Source of the DNA: Arion vulgaris
Lineage: Eukaryota > Mollusca > Gastropoda > Stylommatophora > Arionidae
Length of the DNA stretch: 64,000 bases
Direction: 5' to 3'
Assembly (NCBI GenBank): GCA_020796225.1
Contig: CM036758.1
Span: 29,213,099 to 29,277,098 of the forward strand
A program made the translations under genes and the position numbers. The notes under the pieces are model-generated. The model saw only the letters and a program-made list of their open reading frames with translations. It was not told the origin of the DNA and ran no database searches. Shown here piece by piece: positions 46,426 to 58,475 of the stretch (positions are counted from its first letter, which is position 1; every line of letters starts with the position of its first letter).

Positions 46426-46655
46426 TAGCTCAAGCGGTAGTGAGCTCGATCACGAACCCATGCGTACTTGGTTCAAACCCACGGTGGGCAAGTTTGGAAG
46501 CAAATTCGTTTCCATGAGATCTTTACGAAAGGTAAAAATAGACATCACCGTTCAGAAAGCAATGGTAAACTACTGAACGTTTAAGTGGTGCCTAGAAAAT
46601 CAACGACTCATTTACTGTCGTTGATGGCTATGTCCTTGAGGATATGCCACGAGTT
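46426..46655 (+). mobile_element. tRNA-headed SINE, family 1, plus-strand copy
   Basis: The head has a box A-like TAGCTCAAGCGGTAGTGAGC and a box B-like GGTTCAAACCC about 35 bp later, both close to pol III promoter consensus. The body includes CGTTCAGAAAGCAATGGTAA, ACTACTGAACGT, GTGCCTAGAAAAT and GAGGATATGCCA, matching 690-930 in inverse orientation. The head is too diverged downstream to be a functional tRNA, so it is annotated as a SINE. Confidence 0.8.
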
Positions 46656-46779
46656 TCATTTTCATTCTGCACAATTACCATTTTTATACTTTTATGTTCG
46701 GTATATTATCAATAATCCATGACATATATTCTCAAGTGTTAGCATGTCCCTTGCGGAACGTTGATTTCATCCATCCCCT

Positions 46780-47425
46780 GAAAATCTATCCGTCTCTAGC
46801 AAGTTCTCCTGCCTCTTCCAGTGTCATGTTCAATGTTTCTTGGATGTTCTGCTGCCACTTTCGTCTTGGTCATCCTCTGTCTCGTACTCCAGAAACCATG
46901 ATTTCCATCACCAAATAACTGCGACGATTAATGTAGCCAAGATATTTCATCTTCTAGGACTTGATGTTATTTATGAGCCAATGCTCGTTGATATGCAGGT
47001 CTTATAGGATGTCTGTTTTTTTCTCTTCTGTGTCCAGGATGTTCTAAAAACATATCTGTAACACCTTGTTTCAAAATCTTCAATTTTGTCATTTAATGTT
47101 TGCGTAAGGGTCCACGATACGCATCAATACGTTGTCACAGAGAATATTCGTGTTCTCAGAAGTCTTACTTTTATTTCTTTGCTTGTGTCGTGCCATAGTT
47201 TCTTTATACTGACTACCCCCTGGAAAGCTATGGCTAGTCTTCTTCTAACTTTTTCTTACATTCTCATTGTTGTTCATTATACTTCTTCTAACTTTTCTTA
47301 CATTCTCATTGTTGTTCATTATAGAGACAAAATATTCCAAATCTGTGACGTTCTCAATGTTTTCATTATTGATGGGTATTTTGTGTGGAGATTTTCCTTT
47401 GACAGATATTGTGTCAAATAAATTG
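46780..47425 (-). pseudogene. LINE post-RT region to C-terminus, with a small internal duplication
   Basis: The minus strand reads INNENIENVTDLEYFVSIMN, RRLAIAFQGVVSIKKLWHDT, SKEIKVRLLRTRIFSVTTY. After a gap it reads KMKYLGYINR, SYLVMEIMVSGVRDRG, RRKWQQNIQETLNMTLEEAG. These are the F.YLGS.I, K.KLW.......T..RLL....F....YG, YLGH..R, G..G.GRRR..W pieces of a retrotransposon C-terminus. Forty bases (CTTCTAACTTTTTCTTACAT, then TCTCATTGTTGTTCATTATA) are duplicated in tandem at about 47240-47322, inside the coding relic. Confidence 0.75.
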
Positions 47426-47528
47426 AAACATTATAACATCAAAAATGTGTAGTAAACAGACACCTGAGTTGTTTATTTGAATTGAAAAGTGGAAATAATC
47501 TCTACGTATACACTGTGGAGTATATTCT

Positions 47529-47542
47529 TAATGGTAGTTCGT
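47529..47542. repeat. Target site duplication, left (SINE family 2)
   Basis: TAATGGTAGTTCGT, repeated perfectly at 47748-47761. Confidence 0.88.
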
Positions 47543-47747
47543 GCCCGTCTGCCCAGTGTGTTCGTAGCGCGTTGGACTACGGGTGACTATCCTCTGTGTG
47601 TGCGGGTTCAATTCCGCTGGATGGCAGAAAAAGCCACAGATTCCCAGATTTACGGTGTTCGTGGCACCGAACCAAAGGGTTACGATGTCCATGGCACCGA
47701 GCCAAAGAGCTGAAAGCTCAAGTGCTACTGGATCGGAAAAACACAAA
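47543..47747 (+). mobile_element. tRNA-headed SINE, family 2, full-length with perfect 14-bp target duplication
   Basis: The head begins GCCCGTCTGCCCAGTGTGTT, then CGTAGCGCGTTGGACTACGG (box A region), then box B-like GGGTTCAATTCCGC about 30 bp later. The body contains CGGTGTTCGTGGCACCGAAC and a diverged second copy of that block (CATGGCACCGAGCC). It ends AAGTGCTACTGGATCGG, then AAAAACACAAA. Both flanks carry TAATGGTAGTTCGT. The inverted relative is at 30380-30592. It is about 205 bp long and has no coding capacity. Confidence 0.88.
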
Positions 47748-47761
47748 TAATGGTAGTTCGT
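47748..47761. repeat. Target site duplication, right (SINE family 2)
   Basis: TAATGGTAGTTCGT, identical to 47529-47542. Confidence 0.88.
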
Positions 47762-48345
47762 AGTACAAAGTTCATATGTACGGTTTCAACTTCATTATTA
47801 CGGGTCACTCCAGAATGGCTTCGTTCCTGTGCCAACGAAAATCACACGAAATGCTAACAACTGGTCCTGTGTGAACTAATTCTAGAATAAAACAGCCGTA
47901 TCGACACAAAAAGCAATATACACCGCATAAATGCATATAGCCGTCGCTAAAGTGTCAACACAAAACTATTCATTACTTGAATTGCAATTCATGTCGAAGG
48001 GAACATTAGTCACGACAAAATCCAGCTTTCTGCACATGCAATATCATTTCATACGGCAGATTTAGTCGGTTTGTCATAACCGCTGTCCGCCATTTTCTGA
48101 ATACCCACAACAAGCGCACGGTTGACACTGCAAAAACCATTCCACTTAACATTCATAGCTCACAGCATTGCTCAAGCACTAACTCAGTAGCGCGGCAAAC
48201 AAAACCGGAACATACCAGACCAAACATGTTGGAAATGCAATAGCAAAGTCGTGTCCAGGATCAAACAGTCCTGATTCTGAATGACCCTCCTGCATTCCGC
48301 CATTGCTGGCCCCATTTTGTCCTATATTCTTCATGGCAACCAATA
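47762..48345. other. Unassigned, moderately GC-balanced sequence
   Basis: No domain or array was recognised. Composition is less AT-rich than its neighbours, which could mean an unrecognised element. Confidence 0.4.
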
Positions 48346-48349
48346 ACAA

Positions 48350-51300
48350 GAGGAATATGTATACTAGATGTGACAGATGATCTCAATGTGACAGTGATAG
48401 TGTCAGGGAATATCTAACTCTAGTAAGACTGTACACATTAGAGATAAGTATACTAGATGTGACAGATGATCTCAATGTGACAGTGATAGTGTCAGGGAAT
48501 ATCTAACTCTAGTAAGACTGTACACCTTAGAGATAAGTATACTAGATGTGACAGATGATCTCAATGTGACAGTGATAGTGTCAGGGAATATCTAATTCTA
48601 GTAATACTGTACACCTTAGAGATAAGTATACTAGATGTGACAGATGATCTCAATGTGACAGTGATAGTGTCAGGGAATATCTAACTCTAGTAATACTGTA
48701 CAACTTAGAGATAAGTATACTAGATGTGACAGATGATCTCAATGTGACAGTGATAGTGTCAGGGAATATCTAACTCTAGTAAGACTGTACACCTTAGAGA
48801 TAAGTATACTAGATGTGACAGATGATCTCAATGTGACAGTGATAGTGTCAGGGAATATCTAATTCTAGTAATACTGTACACCTTAGGGATAAGTATACTA
48901 GATGTGACAGATGATCTCAATGTGACAGTGATATGTCAGGAATATCTAATTCTAGTAAGACTGTACACTTAGGATAAGTATACTAGATGTGACGATGATC
49001 ACAATGTGACAGTGATAGTGTCAGGAATATCTAACTCTAGTAAGACTGTACACCTTAGAGATAAGTATCTAGATTGACAGATGATCTCAATGTGACAGTG
49101 ATAGTGTCAGGAATATCTAATTCTAGTAATACTGTACACCTTAGAGATAAGTATACTAGATGTGACAGATGATCTCAATGTGACAGTGATAGTGTCAGGG
49201 AATATCTAACTCTAGTAATACTGTACACCTTAGAGATAAGTATACTAGATGTGACAGATGATCTCAATGACAGTGATATGTCAGGAATATCTAAATTTTA
49301 GTAATACTGTACACCTTAGAGATAATATATTAGATGTGACAGATGATCTCAATGTGACAGTGATAGTGTCAGGAATATCTAATCTAGTAATACTGACACC
49401 TTAGAGATAATATACTAGATGTGACAGATGATCTCAATGTGACAGTGAAGTGTCAGGAATATCTAATTCTATAAGACTTACACCTTAGAGATAAGTATAC
49501 TAGATGTGACAGATGATCTCAATGTGACAGTGATAGTGTCAGGTAATATGTAAATCTAGTCAGACTGTACACCTTAGGGATAAGTATACTAGATGTGACA
49601 GATGATCTCAATGTGACAGTGATAGTGTCAGGAATATCTAATCCTAGTAATACTGTACACTAGAGATAATATATAGATGTGACAGATGATCTCAATTGAC
49701 AGTGATAGTGTAGGAATATTAAATTTTAGTAATACTGTACACCTTAGAGATAAGTATATAGATGTGACAGATGATCTCAATGGACATGATAGTGTCAGGA
49801 ATATCTAACTCTAGTAAGACTGTACACCTTAGAGATACGTATATTAGATGTGACAGATGATCTCAATGTGACAGATAGTGTAGGAATATCTACTCTAGTA
49901 ATACTGTACACTAGAGATAAGTATACTAGATGTGACAGATGATACAATGTGACAGTGATAGTGGCAGAATATCTAACTCTAGTAAGACTGACACCTAGAG
50001 ATAAGTACTAGATGTGACAGATGATCTCAATGTGACAGATAGTGTCAGGAATATTAACTCTAGTAATACGACACCTTAGATAAGTATACTAGATGTTAGA
50101 TGATCTCAATGTGAAGTGATAGTGTCAGGATATCTAACTCTAGTAAGACTGTACACCTTAGAGATAAGTATACTAGATGTGACAGATGATCTCAATATGA
50201 CAGTGATAGTGTCAGGAATATCTAACTCAGTAAACTGACACCTTAGAGATAAGATACTAGATGGACAGATGATCTCAATGTGACAGTGATAGTGTCAGGA
50301 ATATCTAATTTAGTAATACTGTACACCTTAGGGATAAGTATACTAGATGTGACAGATGATCTCAATGTGACAGTGATAGTGTCAGGGAATATCTAATTCT
50401 AGTAAGACTGTACACCTTAGGGATAAGTATACTAGATGTGACAGATGATCACAATGTGACAGTGATAGTGTCAGGGAATATCTAACTCTATTAAGACTGT
50501 ACACCTTAGGGATAAGTATACTAGATGTGACAGATGATCTCAATGTGACAGTGATAGTGTCAGGGAATATCTAACTCTAGTAATACTGTACACCTTAGAG
50601 TAAGATACTAGATGTGACAGATGATCTCAATGACAGTATAGTGTCAGAATATCTAATTTGTATACTGTAACCTTGGATAATATACTAGATGTGAAGATGA
50701 TCTCAATGTGACAGTGATAGTGTCAGGGAATATCTAATTCTAGTAATACTGTACACCTTAGAGATAAGTATACTAGATGTGACAGATGATCTCAATGTGA
50801 CAGTGATAGTGTCAGGGAATATCTAACTCTAGTAAGACTGTACACCTTAGAGATAAGTATACTAGATGTGACAGATGATCTCAATGTGACAGTGATAGTG
50901 TCAGAATATCTAACTTAGTAAGACTGTCACCTTAGAGATAAGTATACTAGATGTGACAGATGATCTCAATGTGACAGTGATAGTGTCAGGGAATATCTAA
51001 TTCTAGTAATACTGTACACTAGGATAAGTATACTGATGTGACAGATGATCTCAATGTGACAGTATAGTGTCAGGAATATCTAATTCTAGTAATACTGTAC
51101 ACCTTAGGATAAGTATACTACATGTGACAGATGATCTCAATGTGACTGTGATAATGTGAATATCTAACTCTGTAAGACGTAACTTAGTAGATAAGTATAC
51201 TAGATTGACAGATGATCTCAATGTGACAGTGATATGTCAGGAATATCTAATCTAGTAATACTGTACACCTAGAGATAAGTATACTAGATGTGACAGATGA

Positions 51301-53545
51301 TCTCAATGTGACAGTGATAGTGTCAGAATATCAATTCAGTAATACTGTACACCTTAGAGATAAGTATACTAGATGTGACAGATGATCTCAATGTGACTTG
51401 ATAGTGTCAGAATATCTAATTCTAGAATCTGTACACCTAGAGATAGTATACTAGAGTGACAGATGATCTCAATGTGACAGTGATAGGGAATATCTAACTT
51501 GAGAAGACTGTACACTTAGAGATACGTATACTAGATGTGACAGATGATCTCAAGTGACAGGATAGTGTCAGGAATATCTAATTCTAGTAAGACTGTACAC
51601 CTTAGAGATAAGTATACTAGATGTGACAGATGATCTCAATGTGACAGTGATAGTGTCAGGAATATCTAATCTAGTAAGACTGTACACCTTAGAGATAGAT
51701 ACTAGATGTGACAGATGATCTCAATGTGACAGTGATGGAATATCTAACTCTAGTAAGACTGTACACCTTAGAGATACGTATACTAGATGTGACAGATGAT
51801 CTCAATGTGACAGTGATAGTGTCAGAGAATATCTAATTCTAGTAATACTGCACCTTAGGATAAGACTGATGTGACAGATGATCTCAATGTGACATGATAG
51901 TGTCAGGAATATCTAATCTCTAGTAAGACTGTACACCTTAGAGATAAGTATACTAGATGTGACAGATGATCTCAATGTGAAGTGATAGTGTAGGAATATC
52001 TAATTCTAGTAAGACTGTCACCTTAGGATAAGTATACTAGATGTGACAGATGATCTCAATGTGACAGTGATAGTGTCAGGGAATATCTAACTCTAGTAAG
52101 ACTGTACACCTTAGAGATAAGTATACTAGATGTGACAGATGATCTCAATGTGACAGTGATAGTGTCAGGGAATATCTAACTCTAGTAAGACTGTACACCT
52201 TAGAGATAAGTATACTAGATGTGACAGATGATCTCAATGTGACAGTGATAGTGTCAGGTAATATGTAAATCTAGTCAGACTGTACACCTTAGGGATAAGT
52301 ATACTAGATGTGACAGATGATCTCAATGTGACAGTGATAGTGTCAGGGAATATCTAACTCTAGTAATACTGTACACCTTAGAGATAAGTATACTAGATGT
52401 GACAGATGATCTCAATGTGACAGTGATAGTGTCAGGGAATATCTAACTCTAGTAATACTGTACACCTTAGAGATAAGTATACTAGATGTGACAGATGATC
52501 TCAATGTGACAGTGATAGTGTCAGGGAATATCTAATTCTAGTAATACTGTACACCTTAGGGATAAGTATACTAGATGTGACAGATGATCTCAATGTGACA
52601 GTGATAGTGTCAGGGAATATCTAACTCTAGTAAGACTGTACACCTTAGGGATAAGTATACTAGATGTGACAGATGATCTCAATGTGACAGTGATAGTGTC
52701 AGGGAATATCTAATTCTAGTAATACTGTACACCTTAGAGATAAGTATACTAGATGTGACAGATGATCTCAATGTGACAGTGATAGTGTCAGGGAATATCT
52801 AACTCTAGTAATACTGTACACCTTAGAGATAAGTATACTAGATGTGACAGATGATCTCAATGTGACAGTGATAGTGTCAGGGAATATCTAACTCTAGTAA
52901 TACTGTACACCTTAGAGATAAGTATACTAGATGTGACAGATGATCTCAATATGACAGTGATAGTGTCAGGGAATATCTAACTCTAGTAAGACTGTACACC
53001 TTAGGGATAAGTATACTAGATGTGACAGATGATCTCAATGTGACAGTGATAGTGTCAGGGAATATCTAATTCTAGTAAGACTGTACACCTTAGAGATAAG
53101 TATACTAGATGTGATAGATGATCTCAATGTGACAGTGATAGTGTCAGGGAATATCTAACTCTAGTAATACTGTACACCTTAGAGATAAGTATACTAGATG
53201 TGACAGATGATCTCAATGTGACAGTGATAGTGTCAGGGAATATCTAACTCTAATAAGACTGTACACCTTAGAGATAAGTATACTAGATGTGACAGATGAT
53301 CTCAATGTGACAGTGATAGTGTCAGGGAATATCTAACTCTAGTAAGACTGTACACCTTAGAGATAAGTATACTAGATGTGACAGATGATCTCAATGTGAC
53401 AGTGATAGTGTCAGAGAATATCTAATTCTAGTAATACTGTACACCTTAGGGATAAGTATACTAGATGTGACAGATGATCTCAATGTGACAGTGATAGTGT
53501 CAGAGAATATCTAACTCTAGTAAGACTGTACACCTTAGGGATAAG
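48350..53545. repeat. Minisatellite, 89-bp unit, about 58 copies, interior rich in small deletions
   Basis: The unit contains AAGTATACTAGATGTGACAG, ATGATCTCAATGTGACAGTG, ATAGTGTCAGGGAATATCTA, A(C/T)TCTAGTAA(G/T)ACTG and TACACCTTAGAGAT. Units at the two ends are nearly identical to each other. From about 48930 to 52030, most units lack one or more single bases at scattered places. That pattern is described separately as a probable consensus-quality problem. Confidence 0.97.
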
Positions 53546-53609
53546 ATGGTACAACTATCTCACTTTGTGTTTGGATATTGTCATAATTGACATATTTATT
53601 TGTTTGATA

Positions 53610-54265
53610 GTTTTACTACATATTACATTCACATAGAGAACATATTACATAGCATAGAGAACATATTACATTCACATAGAGAACATATTACATTCACATA
53701 GAGAACATATTACATTCACATAGAGAACATATTACATTCACATAGAGAACATATTACATTCACATAGAGAACATATTACATTCACATAGAGAACATATTA
53801 CATTCACATAGAGAACATATTACATTCACATAGAGAACATATTACATTCACATAGAGAACATATTACATTCACATAGAGAACATATTACATTCACATAGA
53901 GAACATATTACATACGCATAGAGAACATATTACATTCGCATATAGAACATATTACATTCACATAGAGAATATATTACATTCACATAGAGAACATATTACA
54001 TTCACATAGAGAACATATTACATTCACATAGAGAACATATTACATTCACATAGAGAACATATTACATTCACATAGAGAACATATTACATTCGCATAGAGA
54101 ACATATTACATTCACATAGAGAACATATTACATTCACATAGAGAACATATTACATTCACATAGAGATCATATTATATTCACATAGAGAACATATTACATT
54201 CACATAGAGAACATATTACATTCACATAGAGAACATATTACATTCACATAGAGAACATATTATAT
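53610..54265. repeat. Minisatellite, 22-bp unit, about 30 copies
   Basis: The unit is ACATTCACATAGAGAACATA followed by TT. Copies are uniform, with rare GCATA variants near the ends and in the middle. Confidence 0.97.
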
Positions 54266-55194
54266 AAGCATAGAGACGTTTAGCCACTAAGAGAAGAATT
54301 CATGTAGTAGTTGGAATATTTCTTAGAAGGAATTCAACAAAAGTGTTGATGATGTGAGTGGACATGGATTACCAAGAGATATATACAAGTTATGGGTCCC
54401 AATATCGAAGTGGTTAAGAACAGAAGACACCTCTAAAGCAGACATATTGAGCATTGAGGTTGCTTTTATGATTCTAAATGATCAACTTGATGTTAAAACT
54501 CGGGAAAAATTTCAACAAATCTAAATATGTATATTCTATGAAAAATATTTAATATAGAGTGTTTTTAACGGAAAATGTCCCAAAAGTAGCCTTGTAAAAT
54601 AGAGAATAATTTGTGTTATTTTGAGGCTAGCACTATAGAACTTTCAGATTTTATAGTACATTGGCAAATCTTGAACTGGTAGCAAACGATTTATAAAGTA
54701 TAATAAAATGAGTTTAACCTGAATTTTTTTAATGCAAATCCAGATTTTGATCCAAAAGTATGGGGTAGCAGATATTCTTGTTGGAGATAGGAGACACAAA
54801 AACTGTTTAATGAATTCTTTTTAAAGTGGTATGCAATGATCAAATATGCATAAGAAAGAAGTGTGCAAATTAGTGAATACAGCAATCCGTTGAGTAATTT
54901 TTGAAAACAAGGGTATTTTGCGACATACATTTATGGAAAATAACTATTTTTAGAAAAAGCCAAAAAGCGAACATATTTTCAATTATTGACCAAATTAATT
55001 TACTTTAAAATCCCCAGAATCTTACAACATTGCCTAAGCCAATGTTTTAGTTGATAACGTTAATTAATTTACATCTTTCTAACATTTTGTGCCTAAATTC
55101 TGTATAATCAAGAAAGATATGCGGTTTTTATAGATGACTGCACAATACTGAAAATAATGTTTTCCGAAGGAAAAGTTAAATTCAAACAAATGTA
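54266..55194. other. AT-rich sequence, possibly the rest of the Mutator-like element
   Basis: The minus-strand frame at 54691-54930 is open but shows no domain that I can name. It may be 3' sequence of the transposase relic that follows at 55195-55680. Confidence 0.35.
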
Positions 55195-55680
55195 TCAAAA
55201 TCGGTGCAATTTCAAATTATTAAACACAATATTGGCATCATTGACAGTTATTTTTAACATCCTCCTCAAAGCATATGAGATCTTAGGATACCAAGTCCAT
55301 GTAAGATTATGGAAAGATTCATTAGCATTGTGAGAACCACCATGAATGTATTTTGTCAACAAAGTTGCAAGATAGCTTGACAAATACTTGCATAACGTTG
55401 CCAAAAATAAAATTAGTCAGTTTGTTTTTAATCAACTAAAACTTTATCTTTAGGGCACAAGCTACTAAGCCTATTGCAATTATCATGGTTATCTTTGTGA
55501 TGTTTAAATATGGCTCATATACTATTTATCCAACCAATGTGCGCTAGTTTCCCAGAATTTTTCATAAAAGCTGCATCATAATGACGCTGTATGAGTTTAA
55601 TGGTGCTATTAGTTAATCTATTTGCCCTACCATATTACTATAAACACTTTGCTACCATCTGTTGAAGTAAAGTTATGGTT
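55195..55680 (-). pseudogene. Mutator-like transposase C-terminal relic
   Basis: The minus strand reads GRANRLTNSTIKLIQRHYDA, AFMKNSG, then a stop, AIFKHHKDNHDNCNRLSSLC PKDKVLVD. In another frame it continues TKYIHGGSHNANESFHNLTW, TWYPK and VNDANIVFN. This fits the conserved end of the Mutator-like transposase family of animal transposons: (K)LTD..I..LQ..Y..AI, AI.A...H......H..CP......W, then HG.TQN.NES.N..IW...PK......L...V..A...FN. Stops and shifts mark it as dead. Assignment is from remembered family pattern, and no terminal repeats were found. Confidence 0.65.
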
Positions 55681-55854
55681 TTTCATATATAATTAGCTAA
55701 AAAAAAACGTATACATGTTTAGTTTAAAAATTTAATTAAAATACAAAACTACATTTTTTTGGCAAACTAAAGATAGCTTCTGTCTCAAAATTAGATGTAT
55801 TACCTAAAATATTAAAATAAACTCAAATTACATTTTTTTAACAAAAGTTGTTAA

Positions 55855-56050
55855 CTTTAGGGGTGCTGCTGACCTTAAGACATTTACCTGTCGTTCTAAA
55901 GGTTGTGGGTTTGAATCCTGGCATAGTCACATGTGCAATATCTTCATAAGATCATTATAATATTTGCTGGAGATACGGAGCTCATGCTTTGTGCAACACT
56001 CTTAGCAAGTGGGGTGACAGAGACGGAGCCAAATGGGAAAAACATTTCAA
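55855..56050 (+). mobile_element. Possible tRNA-headed SINE, family 3
   Basis: GGGTGCTGCTGACCTTAAGA, then TTACCTGTCGTTCTAAAGGT, then TGTGGGTTTGAATCCTGGC. The last piece is a good box B, and the middle has an anticodon-arm-like layout. No second copy is in the window and no target duplication was found. Confidence 0.4.
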
Positions 56051-56499
56051 TTAAGTCATTACTTCGCCTTTGGACCTTTTAGAAAGATGAACACCATTTT
56101 AGAAGTGTGGGAGGGGGGTGGTGGTAATCTGTGGCACTGAGATAGACTGTTGTTCTTCTTCTTCAAAATTACCCCTTTGCTTCTCATTGTGAAGGAGTAT
56201 AATATTTTGGTTTACTTATCCCTGATCTCAGTGTAGGTGAGATCCAGCTTCTAGCCCTATCAGAAACGAACGACAAATAGTAGGGACCATGTTCAAGTTC
56301 AGCAGGTGGAAAAAACCTTTGGTAGATAAAATAGAGGAAGGAAGAAACTGGAAGAAGTTTGTTGAAGACCTGTGCTCCGTTGGAAGTTGAAAGATGAAGA
56401 AGAGGATACATATAGTACATAATAATTACGTGAGAGTATTTGTGCCTGCAAATTCGTGTATTTCCTTAAACTTCGACAATAATTAACGTCAACCTCTGA

Positions 56500-56640
56500 T
56501 GTATTTTTGTCATCTCAGAATTTACATCGGAGACCCTCGCCGTTGAAACGGAGTTAGTGTTCATATCGTCCTGTGTAACAAAGAGATCGGATCACTTATG
56601 TACATAAACCAAATTGCAACTAGATATATTTAATAAAACG
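56500..56640 (+). repeat. Diverged copy of the composite-unit lead segment
   Basis: ATTTACATCGGAGACCCTCG, CCGTTGAAACGGAGTT and AGAGATCGGA(T)CAC match the lead segments at 56770-56850 and 59593-59675 (ATTACATCGGGGA, CCCTCGCCGGTGCTACGGAG). It is an older relative just outside the composite duplication. Confidence 0.65.
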
Positions 56641-56934
56641 TAGGCCCTGTATTCAGTTTGAGCACGTAAAAGAACCCTTGGCAGTTCAAAATCGAAAAGA
56701 GCCGATGCCCAGGACAGAAAATCATTTAAAATATTTTTTAAACTCCTACTTAAATATCTTCTCCATCTTAAAAATTACATCGGGGAACCCTCGCCGGTGC
56801 TACGGAGTTCGTGCACTGCAGCTGAGATATTCCTGTACAAGAAAGATATCGGAGCACACATCGTTACTCACAGAAGTACAGTGATGGTGGTCCTATCAAT
56901 TAATCAATCAATCAAACCAAAGTGCAACTATAAT

Positions 56935-57915
56935 GTTGATACCAACAAGTTAAGTAAACAATATTGTTGATATCCTGAAGAAACATGATATACCAACAAG
57001 TTAAGTAAACAATATTGTTGATATCCTGAAGTAAACATGATATACCAACAAGTCAAGTAAACAATATTGTTGATATCCTGAAGTAAACATGATATACCAA
57101 CAAGTCAAGTAAACAATATTGTTGATATCCTGAAGTAAACATGATATACCAACAAGTCAAGTAAACAATATTGTTGATATCCTGAAGTAAACATGATATA
57201 CCAACAAGTCAAGTAAACAATATTGTTGATATCCTGAAGTAAACATGCTATACCAACAAGTTAAGTAAACAATATTGTTGATATCCTGAAGTAAACATGA
57301 TATACCAACAAGTTAAGTAAACAATATTGTTGATATCCTGAAGTAAACATGATATACCAACAAGTCAAGTAAACAATATTGTTGATATCCTGAAGTAAAC
57401 ATGATATACCAACAAGTCAAGTAAACAATATTGTTGATATCCTGAAGTAAACATGATATACCAACAAGTCAAGTAAACAATATTGTTGATATCCTGAAGT
57501 AAACATGATATACCAACAAGTCAAGTAAACAATATTGTTGATATCCTGAAGTAAACATGCTATACCAACAAGTTAAGTAAACAATATTGTTGATATCCTG
57601 TAGTAAACATGCTATACCAACAAGTCAGGTAAACAATATTGTTGATATCCTGAAGTAAACATGATATACCAACAAGTCAGGTAAACAATATTGTTGATAT
57701 CCTGTAGCAAACATACTATACCAACAAGTCAAGTAAACAATATTGTTGATATCCTGAAGTAAACATGATATACCAAAAGTCAAAACAATATTGTTGATAT
57801 CGTGTAGCAAACATACTATACCAACAAGTCAAGTAAACAATATTGTTGATATCCTGAAGTAAACATGCTATACCAACAAGTCAGGTAAACAATATTGTTG
57901 ATACCCTGTAGCAAA
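56935..57915. repeat. Minisatellite, 52-bp unit, about 19 copies (unit A)
   Basis: The unit contains GATATACCAACAAGTCAAGT, AAACAATATTGTTGATATCC and TGAAGTAAACAT. AACAATATTGTT is a perfect 12-bp palindrome present in nearly every unit. Variants CTGTAG(T/C)AAAC and GTCAGG occur in recurring combinations. Confidence 0.97.
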
Positions 57916-58309
57916 CATGCTTGCAATAACAAATATGATAACAGTCTTGTTTCATAGATGACAACTTCAGTTTGGTTTGGAATGTCTTGTGAAAAATAAT
58001 GAACTGAACAAGTAAAGTCAGTGATATTGGTCCTTATGTTAGCAATGTTATGTACAGTTTGCATTGCTGTTTTCTTGCTATTCATGTTGGTATCTTCTGT
58101 TTGTATTTAATTTGCTCAGAAATGTCTATAATATTGTGTTTATATACATCGCAAAAGGCATGTGATGTCGTCTTGTCAACTTGTTCAAGATTTCTCTTTG
58201 TTTGCGAATCGCACGCGCTGTTAGAGAACATTGGCACGCGCTGTTAGACAAAGGGGATTACACTTTGACACACAGCTCAGACAAGATTACTTCACGTCGC
58301 CAATTTTCA
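57916..58309. other. Unique spacer of composite unit A
   Basis: Near-identical to 60846-61238. The plus-strand frame of 65 codons (58050-58247) has a hydrophobic start and several cysteines but no upstream gene context. Its conservation reflects recent duplication, not selection that I can show. Confidence 0.7.
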
Positions 58310-58475
58310 CCCTCACAGTAAGCAAGTTTTTACTTCACAGTAAGCAAGTTTTCACATTCCAGTAAGCAATTTTTCACATCACAGTAAGCAAGTTTTCACA
58401 TCACAGTAAGCCAGTTTTCACTTACCAGTAAGCTAAATTTTGCATCTCAGTAAGCAAGTTGTGACTTCACAGTAA
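58310..58475. repeat. Short array, about 22-bp unit, 7 diverged copies (unit A)
   Basis: The unit is CAGTAAGCAAGTTTTCACAT followed by CA. On the minus strand it reads CTTACTG..., and its last unit (CAGTAAGACTACGTAG) runs into the PLE tail. Confidence 0.85.

Noticed and set aside
46430..46500. Functional tRNA gene
   Set aside because: The A and B boxes are present but the acceptor stem does not pair, and the sequence runs into a SINE body shared with another locus.
58050..58247. Small gene conserved at 58050 and 60978
   Set aside because: The identity is explained by the recent composite duplication, because the surrounding non-coding spacer is equally conserved.
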